64,000 nucleotides of DNA from Candidatus Aalborgicola bjergmarkensis. GTDB lineage: Bacteria; Pseudomonadota; Gammaproteobacteria; Burkholderiales; Burkholderiaceae_C. This document shows, one piece after another, positions 10,769 to 19,486 of the stretch. Within the stretch, counting starts at the first letter, position 1. Each line of letters starts with the position of its first letter. The position numbers and the translations under genes are program-made. The stretch covers positions 372,001-436,000 of the forward strand of contig JADJFE010000002.1 of assembly GCA_016708725.1 (NCBI GenBank), read 5' to 3'. The notes beneath the pieces are model-generated. The model was not told the DNA's origin. It searched no databases and saw nothing but the letters and a program-made list of their open reading frames with translations.

Positions 10769-13600
10769 CTAAAACCTGGAGAACTGGCTCCGATCCATAT
10801 CGAAAGCTGTTGTGGCAACCGGGTTCCTGGTCGGCTTACGAGAGGAGTTAAGTCCTTTTGTCGTTTTTTCCCTGCCAAGGGTGCGCACTGTAGCGTGGTC
10901 CGCATCCTTGAGCTTGAAGAAGGACATGATCTGTTGCAACTGTTCAGCCTGGCTGCTCATCTCTTCAGAGGTCGCAGCAAGTTCCTCCGAACTCGACGCA
11001 TTTTGTTGCGTGGTCTGGTTGAGCTGCCCCATGGAAGAATTGATCTGCGACACACCGGATGCCTGCTCGGTCGATGCCACGGATATTTCCTGAACCAGAT
11101 CCGAAGTTTTGCGAATGGCAGGCACCATCTGTTCGAGCAGTTTGCCCGCTTTCTCGGCCAGTTCCACGCTGGAACTGGCGACCTCACCAATCTCCTGTGC
11201 GGCTACCTGGCTGCGTTCGGCCAGTTTGCGAACCTCTGCGGCCACCACGGCGAAGCCCTTGCCATGTTCACCCGCACGCGCTGCCTCTATCGCAGCATTG
11301 AGCGCCAGAAGGTTGGTCTGTGCGGCGATGTCGTCGATGATGCTTATTTTCTGGGCAATCTGCTTCATCGCCGACACGGTGGCATTGACCGATTCGCCAC
11401 TTTCGACGGCGTTCGCTGCCGCTTTGCTCGCCATACCCTCGGTGATTTTGGCATTTTCCGTATTTTGCGAAATGCTGGATGTTATTTGCTCGATGGACGC
11501 GCTGGTTTCTTCAACACTGGCGGCTTGCTGGCTGGCGGCTTGTGAGAGCGCTTGTGTTGTGGCACTCACCTCTTCGGAAGCACTTGCCAAGGCTTGCGCG
11601 CCGTTGTTCACATCGGCCACCACCTGCGAGAGCTTATGCAGCATGTTGTTAACAGCGGACTTGAGTTCATCCCAGGTGCCGTTGTAATTTTGCTTCATGG
11701 GCAGGGTCAGGTCACCACTCTCGATGGTGCCAAGCACGTTACGCAGTTCCTGCACGGGTGCGTTCATGGCCAGCATCACGGCGTTCAAACCCTCTACCAC
11801 CTTGCGGAAATCTCCCTGGTGTTTGCTGGTGTCAATCCGTGTATCAAGTTTTCCGTTCACGGTGGCGTCGGACAGCATGTTGGCATCGGATACCAGGGCA
11901 TTGACCGCCTTGATGACCTCAATCAAGCTTTTGGCTAAAACATCTTGTTCCGAACGAACCGTGATTTTTGCGCTCAGGTCGCCCAGGGCGATAGCCTGTG
12001 CCGCTTCGGCTTGCTGGCGGGTAGCATCAATGCAGGCATTCAGGTTGTTTTTGATGGTGTTGAAATCGCCGTTGTACGTGTCGGTTATCCTGGGTGGAAC
12101 AGTGCCTTTTGCAATGTTTGCCACGTAATCTGCCGCCACGTTCAGCGGCCCAATCACGGCATCGAGCGTATCGTTGACGCCAACCACGATTTTCTGGAAA
12201 TCTCCCTGGTGTCTGGACGCATCGGCGCGGGTGGCCAATTTACCTTCCACCGCCGCTCTGGAGAGCACACCCGCATCGGCCACCAGCAGGTTGACCGCAT
12301 CAATACAGGTATTGAGGTTATTTTTAATGGTGTTGAAATCGCCGTTGTACGTGTCGGTGATCTTGGCCGGAATATTGCCCCTGGATATGTTCTCTACATA
12401 GTTCGCCGCCACGTTCAACGGTCCAATCACGGCATCAAGCGTGTCATTGACACCAGAAACCACCTTGCGGAAATCCCCCTGGTGTCTGGATGCATCGGCA
12501 CGGGTGGCAAGTTTGCCCTCCACGGCTGCTTTGGATAGTACAGCAGCATCGGCCACCAGCAGGTTGACCGCATCAATACAGGTATTGAGGTTATTTTTGA
12601 TGGTGTTGAAATCGCCGTTGTACGTGTCGGTGATCTTGGCTGGAATATTGCCCCTGGAGATGTTTGCCACGTAGTCTGCCGCCACGTTCAACGGTCCAAT
12701 CACAGCATCGAGCGTATCGTTGACACCAAGCACGATTTTCCGAAAATCTCCCTCGTGTTTGCTGGCATCTGCGCGGGTAGAAAGCCTGCCCTCCACCGCC
12801 GCCTGCGTGAGGAAACCTACTTCGTCACTCATGGATTTGACCGATGTTATGGCGTTGCTCAAGGCACGCAGGATCATCCCGATTTCATCCGTGCCCGATG
12901 TGTCAATACGTGCGCTGAAATCCCCCACGGCAATCTTCTCGGCAATACCCACCGCTTTATTTACCGGGCGTGTAATGGAGCGTGTGATCCATACTGCGAT
13001 ACCGATACCGGAAACTATGGCGGTAATGGTAAGCGCCAGCACCAGGTTGAAACCGGATTGGTACTCCTGATTGGCATGTTTGATCAGGTCATCGTTCAAT
13101 TTTTCCTGCAGAGTGATCATGGCGTTCAAATCAGCCAGCCATTTGGTTTGGGGCTCCTTGGCATCGCGCATGAGTAACATGCCACCCTCGGCACCGAAGC
13201 CAGACATCGCCAACTTCATAGCCTTATCAATGAATGGCTTGACAACCGCCTGGTCATTTTCGATGTCATCCATGATCTTTTTCCCGGCATCGTCAAGCGC
13301 CATGCTCGACAGTTTGTCCCGTAGTGCGTTGTACTCCTTGCGGGCGGCGGCGATTATTTCGGACTCCAGTTGTCTATCGGAGTCTTCTTCGGCCAACGCC
13401 ATGCTGCGTACCGAACGGGCGATGATGTTGACCTGGTTGATCATCTTGTTGCTCAAGCTGATCCTGACGGCGTTTTCCTTGATCGCAATGTCAAAATTAT
13501 CCTGAACTTCCGACAGTTGATTGGTGCCGATGACTGCGATAAGCAGCAATAGGGCCAGTACCAAACCAAAGCCAAGTTTCAGACGCGTTACGATCTTCAT
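10769..13600 (-). CDS. Large methyl-accepting chemotaxis protein with tandem HAMP-like units
   Basis: This encodes 943 residues. Order: TM1 (about 10-30), a short periplasmic four-helix sensor, TM2 (about 185-210), a HAMP domain, three nearly identical 91-residue units (each with GVNDTLDAVIGPLNVA and KITDTYNGDFNTIKNNLN), one divergent unit, then an MCP cytoplasmic domain. The hairpin tip contains IDDIAAQTNLLALNAAIEAA and GKGFAVVAAEVRKLAERS. The units look like poly-HAMP relay modules. The ATG at 13600 has AAGAAGG 8 nt upstream. At the DNA level the units form a 273-bp tandem repeat, so unit number may vary by recombination. Upstream on the same strand is a small periplasmic protein gene, separated by a hairpin. 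Confidence 0.88.
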   Translation of the reverse strand: MKIVTRLKLGFGLVLALLLLIAVIGTNQLSEVQDNFDIAIKENAVRISLSNKMINQVNIIARSVRSMALAEEDSDRQLESEIIAAARKEYNALRDKLSSMALDDAGKKIMDDIENDQAVVKPFIDKAMKLAMSGFGAEGGMLLMRDAKEPQTKWLADLNAMITLQEKLNDDLIKHANQEYQSGFNLVLALTITAIVSGIGIAVWITRSITRPVNKAVGIAEKIAVGDFSARIDTSGTDEIGMILRALSNAITSVKSMSDEVGFLTQAAVEGRLSTRADASKHEGDFRKIVLGVNDTLDAVIGPLNVAADYVANISRGNIPAKITDTYNGDFNTIKNNLNTCIDAVNLLVADAAVLSKAAVEGKLATRADASRHQGDFRKVVSGVNDTLDAVIGPLNVAANYVENISRGNIPAKITDTYNGDFNTIKNNLNTCIDAVNLLVADAGVLSRAAVEGKLATRADASRHQGDFQKIVVGVNDTLDAVIGPLNVAADYVANIAKGTVPPRITDTYNGDFNTIKNNLNACIDATRQQAEAAQAIALGDLSAKITVRSEQDVLAKSLIEVIKAVNALVSDANMLSDATVNGKLDTRIDTSKHQGDFRKVVEGLNAVMLAMNAPVQELRNVLGTIESGDLTLPMKQNYNGTWDELKSAVNNMLHKLSQVVADVNNGAQALASASEEVSATTQALSQAASQQAASVEETSASIEQITSSISQNTENAKITEGMASKAAANAVESGESVNATVSAMKQIAQKISIIDDIAAQTNLLALNAAIEAARAGEHGKGFAVVAAEVRKLAERSQVAAQEIGEVASSSVELAEKAGKLLEQMVPAIRKTSDLVQEISVASTEQASGVSQINSSMGQLNQTTQQNASSSEELAATSEEMSSQAEQLQQIMSFFKLKDADHATVRTLGREKTTKGLNSSRKPTRNPVATTAFDMDRSQFSRF
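11990..12830 (-). repeat. 273-bp tandem repeat coding for HAMP-like units
   Basis: Near-identical coding units of 273 bp (91 codons) recur with matching landmarks at about 12206, 12479 and 12752 (CTGGTGTCTGGA, CTGGTGTCTGGA, CTCGTGTTTGCT). High identity at DNA level suggests recent duplication or gene conversion. Confidence 0.7.
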
Positions 13601-13644
13601 ACTACCCACCTTCTTGTTTTTGCGAATTTCAAACTTTTCCAGTA

Positions 13645-13671
13645 GGGTTGCCCGTGCGTGCCGGGCAACCC
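13645..13671 (-). promoter_or_regulatory. Perfect intercistronic hairpin
   Basis: GGGTTGCCCG, a 7-nt loop, CGGGCAACCC: a 10-bp perfect stem lies between the small periplasmic gene (ending 13692) and the MCP start (13600). There is no strong T-tract on either strand, so it is more likely an mRNA-processing or attenuation structure than a full terminator. Confidence 0.5.
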
Positions 13672-13691
13672 GCTTGAGGGAATACCAAAAG

Positions 13692-14099
13692 TTATTTATC
13701 GAGTGCTTCGGTCAGTGTCGTTATCTTGCCAAAGCGCTCTTTCTGGACAACCGTGAGCAAGCGCTTTGCTTCGGCCTCGTTGCCAGCCACAAGTGCTTCG
13801 CGCAATTCCTTGTCGCGCGTATCCAGGAACGCCGTGGCGAGGGTTTTCATTTCTGTGAATTGCGCTTCCTTACCGGCAGGTGCCTTCAAAGCAGCCAATG
13901 CGGTCTTGGCGGCTGCGGACTTTTCGTCTGCTGCTTTCCATTGCGCAGGCTGGCGCTTTTCCTTATCCATCATCAGGTCAATCATGGAAGTCCGAACAGT
14001 CAATATCTTTTCGCGAAAATCGCCAAACTGACCCGCTTGGGCAGAGAAAGAACATAAAGAAAATAAAGTTACTGCGGTTACCGCCAACAGCTTTTTCAT
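13692..14099 (-). CDS. Small periplasmic helical protein of unknown function
   Basis: This encodes 135 residues with a clear signal peptide (MKKLLAVTAVTLFSLCSFSA, cleavage near AQA-G). The mature part is predicted helical, charged and free of cysteine. The ATG has AAGGAG about 8 nt upstream. It lies upstream of and on the same strand as a large MCP, from which it is separated by a strong hairpin; such an arrangement often gives more of the first product. It may be a ligand-binding partner of that MCP, but no family is recognised with confidence. Confidence 0.75.
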   Translation of the reverse strand: MKKLLAVTAVTLFSLCSFSAQAGQFGDFREKILTVRTSMIDLMMDKEKRQPAQWKAADEKSAAAKTALAALKAPAGKEAQFTEMKTLATAFLDTRDKELREALVAGNEAEAKRLLTVVQKERFGKITTLTEALDK

Positions 14100-14119
14100 T
14101 AAACGACTCCTTGTAAAAA

Positions 14120-14196
14120 TTTATCCACGGTTTACAGGAAACCCCGTGATTCACACGCGCAGCTTGAGACTACGCTGCGTAAGCGGTGGTTTCCCG
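14120..14196 (-). promoter_or_regulatory. Structured 5' leader of the small periplasmic gene
   Basis: In the untranslated leader an outer stem GGAAACC (14137-14143) pairs with GGTTTCC (14188-14194) and encloses an inner stem CGCAGC (14158-14163) with GCTGCG (14174-14179) and a 10-nt loop. This nested fold 40-95 nt upstream of the start could be a cis-regulatory RNA. It does not match the c-di-GMP riboswitch consensus that I know. Confidence 0.4.
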
Positions 14197-14300
14197 GAGG
14201 GGGATTTTGACAGAACACCATCCCAGCGGTTTGGGGTGTGCTACTAGACTACTGGCAATAAAATCGCGCAGTGAACGCTGCCCCGCCCTCCCCTCCTGCT

Positions 14301-16268
14301 ATGACTTCTGCCCTTGCCTCCACCGCCCAGCGACGCCCGATTCGTGAACTTTCCAACGCTTTAATCAGCCAGATCGCTGCGGGCGAGGTGGTTGAACGCC
14401 CCGCCTCGGTGGTGCGGGAACTGGTGGACAACGCGCTTGATGCCGGTGCCACCCAGATCACGGTACGTTTGCAAGCGGGCGGCGTGCGCCTGATTGCCGT
14501 TGAGGACGATGGCATCGGCATCCTGCCGGAGGAGTTGCCCATGGCCTTCAAACGCCATGCCACCAGTAAGATTGGCAGCCTGAGCGATCTGGAGTCGGTC
14601 GCCAGCATGGGTTTTCGGGGCGAGGCTCTGGCGGCTATCAATTCAATAGCTGCATGCGCTATCCTGTCAAGGGCTAGCGGCCAAAACGATGCCTTTTTGC
14701 TCGACGGCCACACCGGCGAACTCAAACCCGTGGCGCGCGGGTATGGCACGACGGTCGAGGTCCGGGAACTGTTTTACAGCACCCCGGCGCGGCGCAAATT
14801 TCTCAAGACCGATGCCACCGAACTGGGACACTGCATCGAATCCGTACGCCGCCACGCGCTCTCCCGCCCGGATGTCGGCTTTGCCATCTGGCACGAAGGC
14901 AAACTGGTCGAACAATGGCGCCGCTGCGTGACAAGTGCGACAGGTGCGGCGGAGTCGATGGATGCAGTGGATGCGCAGGACCAGCGGCTGGGCGCGGTTC
15001 TGGGCACCGATTTCATGGCCCGGTCGCTGGCCGTGGACTGGCAGCAGCCAGCAGATGCGAACGGCTTGCACGACCTGCGTGTATGGGGCCGCATTGGCAC
15101 ACCCGATGCCGCACGGGCACGCGCCGACTTGCAGTTTTTCTACGTCAATGGCCGTTTTGTGCGCGACAAGGTACTCACGCACGCCGTACGCAGCGCCTTT
15201 GAAGACGTGTTACACGGCCAGCGCCAGCCGGTCTATGCCCTGTATCTGGCGATAGACCCCAAACAGGTGGATGTCAATGTCCACCCGACCAAGATCGAAG
15301 TGCGCTTTCGCGATGGCCGCGCAGTACACCAAGGCGTGCGCTATGCCCTGGAGGATGCATTGGCCTTGCCACGCGCAGCAGCTAATGCGGATAGGGCGGA
15401 CAGGGCGGATGCAGTACAAACGGTACAAATAGAAAAACAGCCTGTAGCGCCCATGTACCAAGCGCAGACAGCTATAAATTTCAAAGCAAATTCCGAATCA
15501 GGCGCGCACCGCGTCAACGACCTGGGGGCACTCTGGCAGCCAACGCCGCGACCAGCAATTCCAGTTCCAGGTCCGATTCCACATCCAATTTCCAGCGATG
15601 AAGCCCCTGCACCTACACAGCCCGCACAGCCTGTACAGGCTACACAACCTACGCAGGAATGGCCGCTGGGGCGTGCCCTGGCGCAGTTGCATGGCATCTA
15701 CATCCTGGCTGAAAATGCACAAGGGTTGGTGTTGGTGGACATGCACGCCGCGCACGAACGCATCCTCTACGAGCGGCTGAAAAACCAGTTGTCCCAGCAA
15801 GGCAAAGACAGTAGTGGCGCACCACCGCGCCTGGGCAGCCAGGCCCTGCTCATTGCGGCCACCTTTGCAGCAACCCCGGCCGAGCTGGCCAGCGCCGAGG
15901 CACACGCAGAGACACTGCACACGCTGGGGCTGGAAATCACGCCTTTTTCCGCCAGAACCCTGGCCGTGCGCGCCGTGCCCAGCGCACTGGCGCAAGGGGA
16001 TGCTGTGGAGCTGGCGCGCAGCGTGCTTGCTGAATTGGCCCAACACGCGACCAGCAACACAATCACCCAGGCCCACAACGCCGTGCTCGCCAGCATGGCC
16101 TGCCACGGTGCCGTGCGCGCCAATCGCCGCCTAAGCCAGGACGAAATGCAGGCTCTGCTGCGCCAGATGGAAGCTACCGAGCGCAGCGACCAATGCAACC
16201 ATGGCCGCCCCACCTGGCGCCAGATCAGCTTGCGTGAGCTCGATACGCTGTTTTTGCGCGGACGTTAG
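14301..16268 (+). CDS. mutL: DNA mismatch repair protein MutL
   Basis: This ~655-residue MutL couples mismatch recognition by MutS to downstream strand processing. The N-terminal GHKL ATPase carries IAAGEVVERP, the Mg/ATP-binding DNALDAG, DDGIGI and GFRGEAL. The C-terminal dimerisation domain carries DMHAAHERILYE and ends with the CHGA and CNHGRP motifs. No DQHA(x)2E(x)4E endonuclease motif is seen. Start is uncertain: the ATG at 14301 is used, with an in-frame GTG at 14271. Two stretches look like in-frame insertions of a palindromic mini-element (about 14630-14690 and 15440-15487), the second in the variable Pro-rich linker where the protein tolerates it. Confidence 0.93.
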   Translation: MTSALASTAQRRPIRELSNALISQIAAGEVVERPASVVRELVDNALDAGATQITVRLQAGGVRLIAVEDDGIGILPEELPMAFKRHATSKIGSLSDLESVASMGFRGEALAAINSIAACAILSRASGQNDAFLLDGHTGELKPVARGYGTTVEVRELFYSTPARRKFLKTDATELGHCIESVRRHALSRPDVGFAIWHEGKLVEQWRRCVTSATGAAESMDAVDAQDQRLGAVLGTDFMARSLAVDWQQPADANGLHDLRVWGRIGTPDAARARADLQFFYVNGRFVRDKVLTHAVRSAFEDVLHGQRQPVYALYLAIDPKQVDVNVHPTKIEVRFRDGRAVHQGVRYALEDALALPRAAANADRADRADAVQTVQIEKQPVAPMYQAQTAINFKANSESGAHRVNDLGALWQPTPRPAIPVPGPIPHPISSDEAPAPTQPAQPVQATQPTQEWPLGRALAQLHGIYILAENAQGLVLVDMHAAHERILYERLKNQLSQQGKDSSGAPPRLGSQALLIAATFAATPAELASAEAHAETLHTLGLEITPFSARTLAVRAVPSALAQGDAVELARSVLAELAQHATSNTITQAHNAVLASMACHGAVRANRRLSQDEMQALLRQMEATERSDQCNHGRPTWRQISLRELDTLFLRGR

Positions 16269-16293
16269 AAACCACCCCACCCCTGCCGGGGCA

Positions 16294-16310
16294 CCCCTTC
16301 ACGGGAGGGG
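16294..16310. terminator. Hairpin between convergent mutL and MCP genes
   Basis: CCCCT, TCACGGG, AGGGG can pair in the short space between the two convergent genes. There is no T-tract, so this is only a weak candidate bidirectional terminator. Confidence 0.25.
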
Positions 16311-16318
16311 AATTGCAG

Positions 16319-17941
16319 TCAGGCGGTAAGCCGTGGTACGGAATGGGAGCTATTGGAACCATCCATATCCGGTGACACATCACCGGAATGTTCAACCTCT
16401 CCCAAAGTGAATACGGCCATGCTTTCCACCAAGGCCTGCGCCTGGGAACTCAGGCCGTCGGTCGAGGCGGCCATTTCTTCTACCAGCGCGGCATTTTGCT
16501 GGGTGGCTTGTTCCATCTGAAGCAAAGTCTCGCCAATCATGGTCACGGCTTCGCTTTGCTCCGCACTGGCGGAACTGATCTCACCCACAATGTCGGACAC
16601 CCGGCGAATGGAATCCACGACCTCGGAAATGGTCACTCCCGCCTCATCCACCAAGGTCGTACCCAGCTCCACACGCTCGACGCTGGTGCTGATGAGAACC
16701 TTGATTTCCTTGGCGGCCTTGGCGCTTCTGCCGGCCAGACTGCGCACTTCGCTGGCCACCACCGCGAATCCCCGGCCTTCCTCTCCGGCGCGGGCGGCCT
16801 CCACAGCGGCATTGAGCGCCAGGATGTTGGTCTGAAACGCTATGCCATCAATGACGCCAATGATGTCGGCAATCTTGCGCGAGGACTCATTGATCCCCTG
16901 CATGGTTTGCACCGCACGCGCCACCACATCACCGCCCTTGGCCGCCACATCCGATGCCTGTTTGGCCAACACACTGGCGTCGCGGGCGTGATCCGCATTC
17001 TGACTGACAGTCACGCTTAACTCCTGCATGGAAGCAGCGGTAATCACTAGGGAGCTGGCCTGTGTTTCGGTACGGCTGGACAAATCCTGATTACCCTGGG
17101 CAATTTCATCGCTGGCATTCGCTACGTGTTCAGCTCCCTGGCGTACACCGGCAACAATGCCGGATAGGTTGACTTCCATATTTCCAAGGGCCACGAGCAG
17201 CTGAGACACTTCGTCCTTGCCGCGAACCTGAATACTTGAAGACAGGTCACCCGCAGCCACCCGGTTAGCTGTTTTCAGTGCCAGATCAATCGGGCTTGTG
17301 ATGCTGCGCGTCACGACCACGGCAAGCATGGCCGCCAGCGCCAGTGCGCAACTCGCCAATACCAGCACGACGATCTTGGCGTTCGTATAGGTTTTTCTGG
17401 CCTGCTCGCCAGCTTCTTTCATGGAAGTGGTCAGATGCTCTTTTTGCGCATTGATGGCTTTGACGTAACGCAACCGGCTAATGGGCAGATTACCCAGCAA
17501 AAAATCCTTGGCATCGTCGGTCTTCTTGTCGGCAACCAATTTGAGAAACTTGGCCAGTTCAGGCATGTAACCGTCACGCGCCTTGAGAATATCGCCAATC
17601 AGCTTGCGATCATTCTCGTCAACTGCTGCCTTTTCCAACGTAGCAAGATTGGCATTGATGTTTTTGCTTAATTTCTCGATAGTGGCGACCTCGGAAGCAA
17701 TTTCCTCGGTTTCTTCGGGATCCAGCACCAGTGCGTTACCAGCCGTGATGATGATCTGGTTGAGCTGGTTGTGCACATCGTAAATGGCAAGGACTTTAGG
17801 GTACTCGCCGTTGACGATGTCATCCGTGCCCTCGTCCATGGCCGCCAGTCGTGTAATCGAAATAAGTACGATCAACGCCATCAATGCCAGAACGAAACCG
17901 AAAGACAGGGAAAGACGGTATTTGATTTTCAGGTTGTTCAT
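16319..17941 (-). CDS. Methyl-accepting chemotaxis protein (4HB_MCP sensor)
   Basis: This 540-residue Tar-like chemoreceptor has TM1 (about 11-30), a four-helix-bundle periplasmic sensor of about 150 residues, TM2 (about 190-212), one HAMP domain and a cytoplasmic signalling domain. The hairpin tip reads IDGIAFQTNILALNAAVEAA with GRGFAVVASEVRSLAGRSA. There is no CheR-tethering NWETF pentapeptide at the C-terminus. Ligand cannot be predicted. It is transcribed divergently from the electron-transfer operon starting at 18109, with 167 bp between start codons, so it might respond to redox or metal conditions; this is inference only. Confidence 0.92.
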   Translation of the reverse strand: MNNLKIKYRLSLSFGFVLALMALIVLISITRLAAMDEGTDDIVNGEYPKVLAIYDVHNQLNQIIITAGNALVLDPEETEEIASEVATIEKLSKNINANLATLEKAAVDENDRKLIGDILKARDGYMPELAKFLKLVADKKTDDAKDFLLGNLPISRLRYVKAINAQKEHLTTSMKEAGEQARKTYTNAKIVVLVLASCALALAAMLAVVVTRSITSPIDLALKTANRVAAGDLSSSIQVRGKDEVSQLLVALGNMEVNLSGIVAGVRQGAEHVANASDEIAQGNQDLSSRTETQASSLVITAASMQELSVTVSQNADHARDASVLAKQASDVAAKGGDVVARAVQTMQGINESSRKIADIIGVIDGIAFQTNILALNAAVEAARAGEEGRGFAVVASEVRSLAGRSAKAAKEIKVLISTSVERVELGTTLVDEAGVTISEVVDSIRRVSDIVGEISSASAEQSEAVTMIGETLLQMEQATQQNAALVEEMAASTDGLSSQAQALVESMAVFTLGEVEHSGDVSPDMDGSNSSHSVPRLTA

Positions 17942-18108
17942 ACCTTGAATGGGGGTCTAAAAAGCGAAGCGCGAGTCTATCAGCAATGGCTAGCAATAAT
18001 TGCCCGAATTTATTTGCCGACAACGCAAAAACCAAAGGCTGTATAGGGATAATCCCCGCCCTGCGCCCTAAATTTTCCAGAAATTCCAGCAATGACTGTG
18101 AGGTGTTT

Positions 18109-18465
18109 ATGAAAAGTACCCTTTTATCCATGCTGACGACGACCGCCGTCAGCGCCTTGCTCGCAGCGCTTGCGCCCGCAGCCCATGCCGCCGACGCCGA
18201 AGCCGCCAAAGCCCTGGCCCGGCAAAACAAGTGCCTGAACTGCCACGCTGTGGAAAAGGAAAAGGAAGGCCCGTCCTACAAGAAGGTGGCCGAAAGATAC
18301 CGTGGCAAATCGGATGCCGAGGCATCCATCCTCAAGCACATTTCATTGGGAAAAAAGGTCAAGTTTCCGGATGGCCATGAGGAAGAACACAAGATCGTCA
18401 AGACCACGCCTGCGGACGACCATGACCAGGTAAAAAACCTGATCGCCTGGATTCTGGAGCAGTAA
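18109..18465 (+). CDS. Periplasmic monoheme cytochrome c, first gene of the electron-transfer operon
   Basis: This 118-residue class I-like cytochrome has a signal peptide ending AHA-AD near residue 27 and one heme site CLNCH. The ATG at 18109 has GAGG 5-8 nt upstream. It resembles small c551-type carriers and, by position beside mtrAB-type genes, may play the role of the MtoD-like shuttle. After the signal peptide there is no methionine at all, although class I cytochromes normally use Met as the sixth heme ligand. Histidines in DGHEEEH and DDHDQ near the C-terminus are the candidates. A low-potential bis-His or an open coordination is therefore expected. It is 3 bp upstream of the decaheme gene and would carry electrons to or from it. 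Confidence 0.85.
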   Translation: MKSTLLSMLTTTAVSALLAALAPAAHAADAEAAKALARQNKCLNCHAVEKEKEGPSYKKVAERYRGKSDAEASILKHISLGKKVKFPDGHEEEHKIVKTTPADDHDQVKNLIAWILEQ

Positions 18466-18468
18466 ATC

Positions 18469-19464
18469 ATGAAATTTTCCATGAAATTTTTCCAGAATAT
18501 CCTGGCGGTCTGCATGTTGGTGAGCATGCTGGGCACCGCCCTGCCCTCCTGGGCCGCTGACAACAAGATGACGGACGCCCAACCCACCGATGCCACGGCC
18601 AGGGCCGCCTTGGCCAAGGGCGGACTTAAACAGGACGCGGTATGTACCCGCTGCCACGATGAGGGCGACCAGTCTGCCATTTTGAGCATCTACCAGACCA
18701 AACACGGTGTACGCGGTGACGCGCGCGCGCCCACCTGCCAGTCCTGCCACGGCGAAAGCGAAAAACACATGAAAGGCGACGCCAACGTGAAGGGACGTGC
18801 GCCGACAGACCGTGGCTTTCGCAAAGGCGTTGACGATGGCCTCAATGGCGAAGACCAGTGCATGAGCTGCCACAGAGGCACCAAACTGACCAACTGGGAT
18901 GGCAATCAGCACCAGAACAATGGCGTGTCATGCAATGATTGCCACACCATCCATAAGCCCACGGACAAGGTGTTGACGAAGGCCACGCAAGTGGAAGTGT
19001 GTGTCAATTGCCATAAGGAACGCCGCGCCGATATGCAAAAAGTTTCTTCACACCCGATCAAAACCGGCAAGGTGGTCTGTTCCGATTGCCACAACCCCCA
19101 CGGCTCTGCGGGTGTGAGTCTGCTGAAGAAAAATACCGTGCTGGAAACCTGTTTCCAGTGCCATGCGGAAAAACGCGGCCCCTTCCTGTTTGAACACCAG
19201 CCCATGACTGAGAGCTGTGCCCACTGCCACAACCCGCACGGCTCCAACATCGCGCCCTTGCTCAAGTCACGCTCGCCGTTCTTGTGCCAGGAGTGCCATG
19301 ATGGTTCGCATATCAGCGCATCCCCCGTTGGCCCCAACGCTGCAGGCAAACAGTTCGGCTTGACCGCTGCACCCAGCGCTGCAGCCACCGGACGTGCATG
19401 CATGAACTGCCACAGCCAGATTCACGGCACGAACAGTCCGGCTGGCGGCTTCTTCCAACGTTGA
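18469..19464 (+). CDS. Decaheme c-type cytochrome of the MtrA/DmsE/PioA/MtoA family
   Basis: This encodes 331 residues with a signal peptide and exactly ten CxxCH heme-binding motifs (CTRCH, CQSCH, CMSCH, CNDCH, CVNCH, CSDCH, CFQCH, CAHCH, CQECH, CMNCH). That is the size and heme count of periplasmic MtrA-type electron conduits, which plug into an MtrB-type outer-membrane barrel. GGAG lies about 10 nt upstream of the ATG. The next gene is the barrel. The pair would move electrons across the outer membrane, either outward to Fe(III)/Mn or DMSO, or inward from Fe(II). Sequence alone does not fix the direction. Confidence 0.92.
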   Translation: MKFSMKFFQNILAVCMLVSMLGTALPSWAADNKMTDAQPTDATARAALAKGGLKQDAVCTRCHDEGDQSAILSIYQTKHGVRGDARAPTCQSCHGESEKHMKGDANVKGRAPTDRGFRKGVDDGLNGEDQCMSCHRGTKLTNWDGNQHQNNGVSCNDCHTIHKPTDKVLTKATQVEVCVNCHKERRADMQKVSSHPIKTGKVVCSDCHNPHGSAGVSLLKKNTVLETCFQCHAEKRGPFLFEHQPMTESCAHCHNPHGSNIAPLLKSRSPFLCQECHDGSHISASPVGPNAAGKQFGLTAAPSAAATGRACMNCHSQIHGTNSPAGGFFQR

Positions 19465-19486
19465 TGATGAACAAAATTGGAGAGAG

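Noticed and set aside
14120..14196. c-di-GMP (GEMM) riboswitch
   Set aside because: The leader is structured and near GGDEF and chemotaxis genes, but the conserved GEMM core sequences are not visible.
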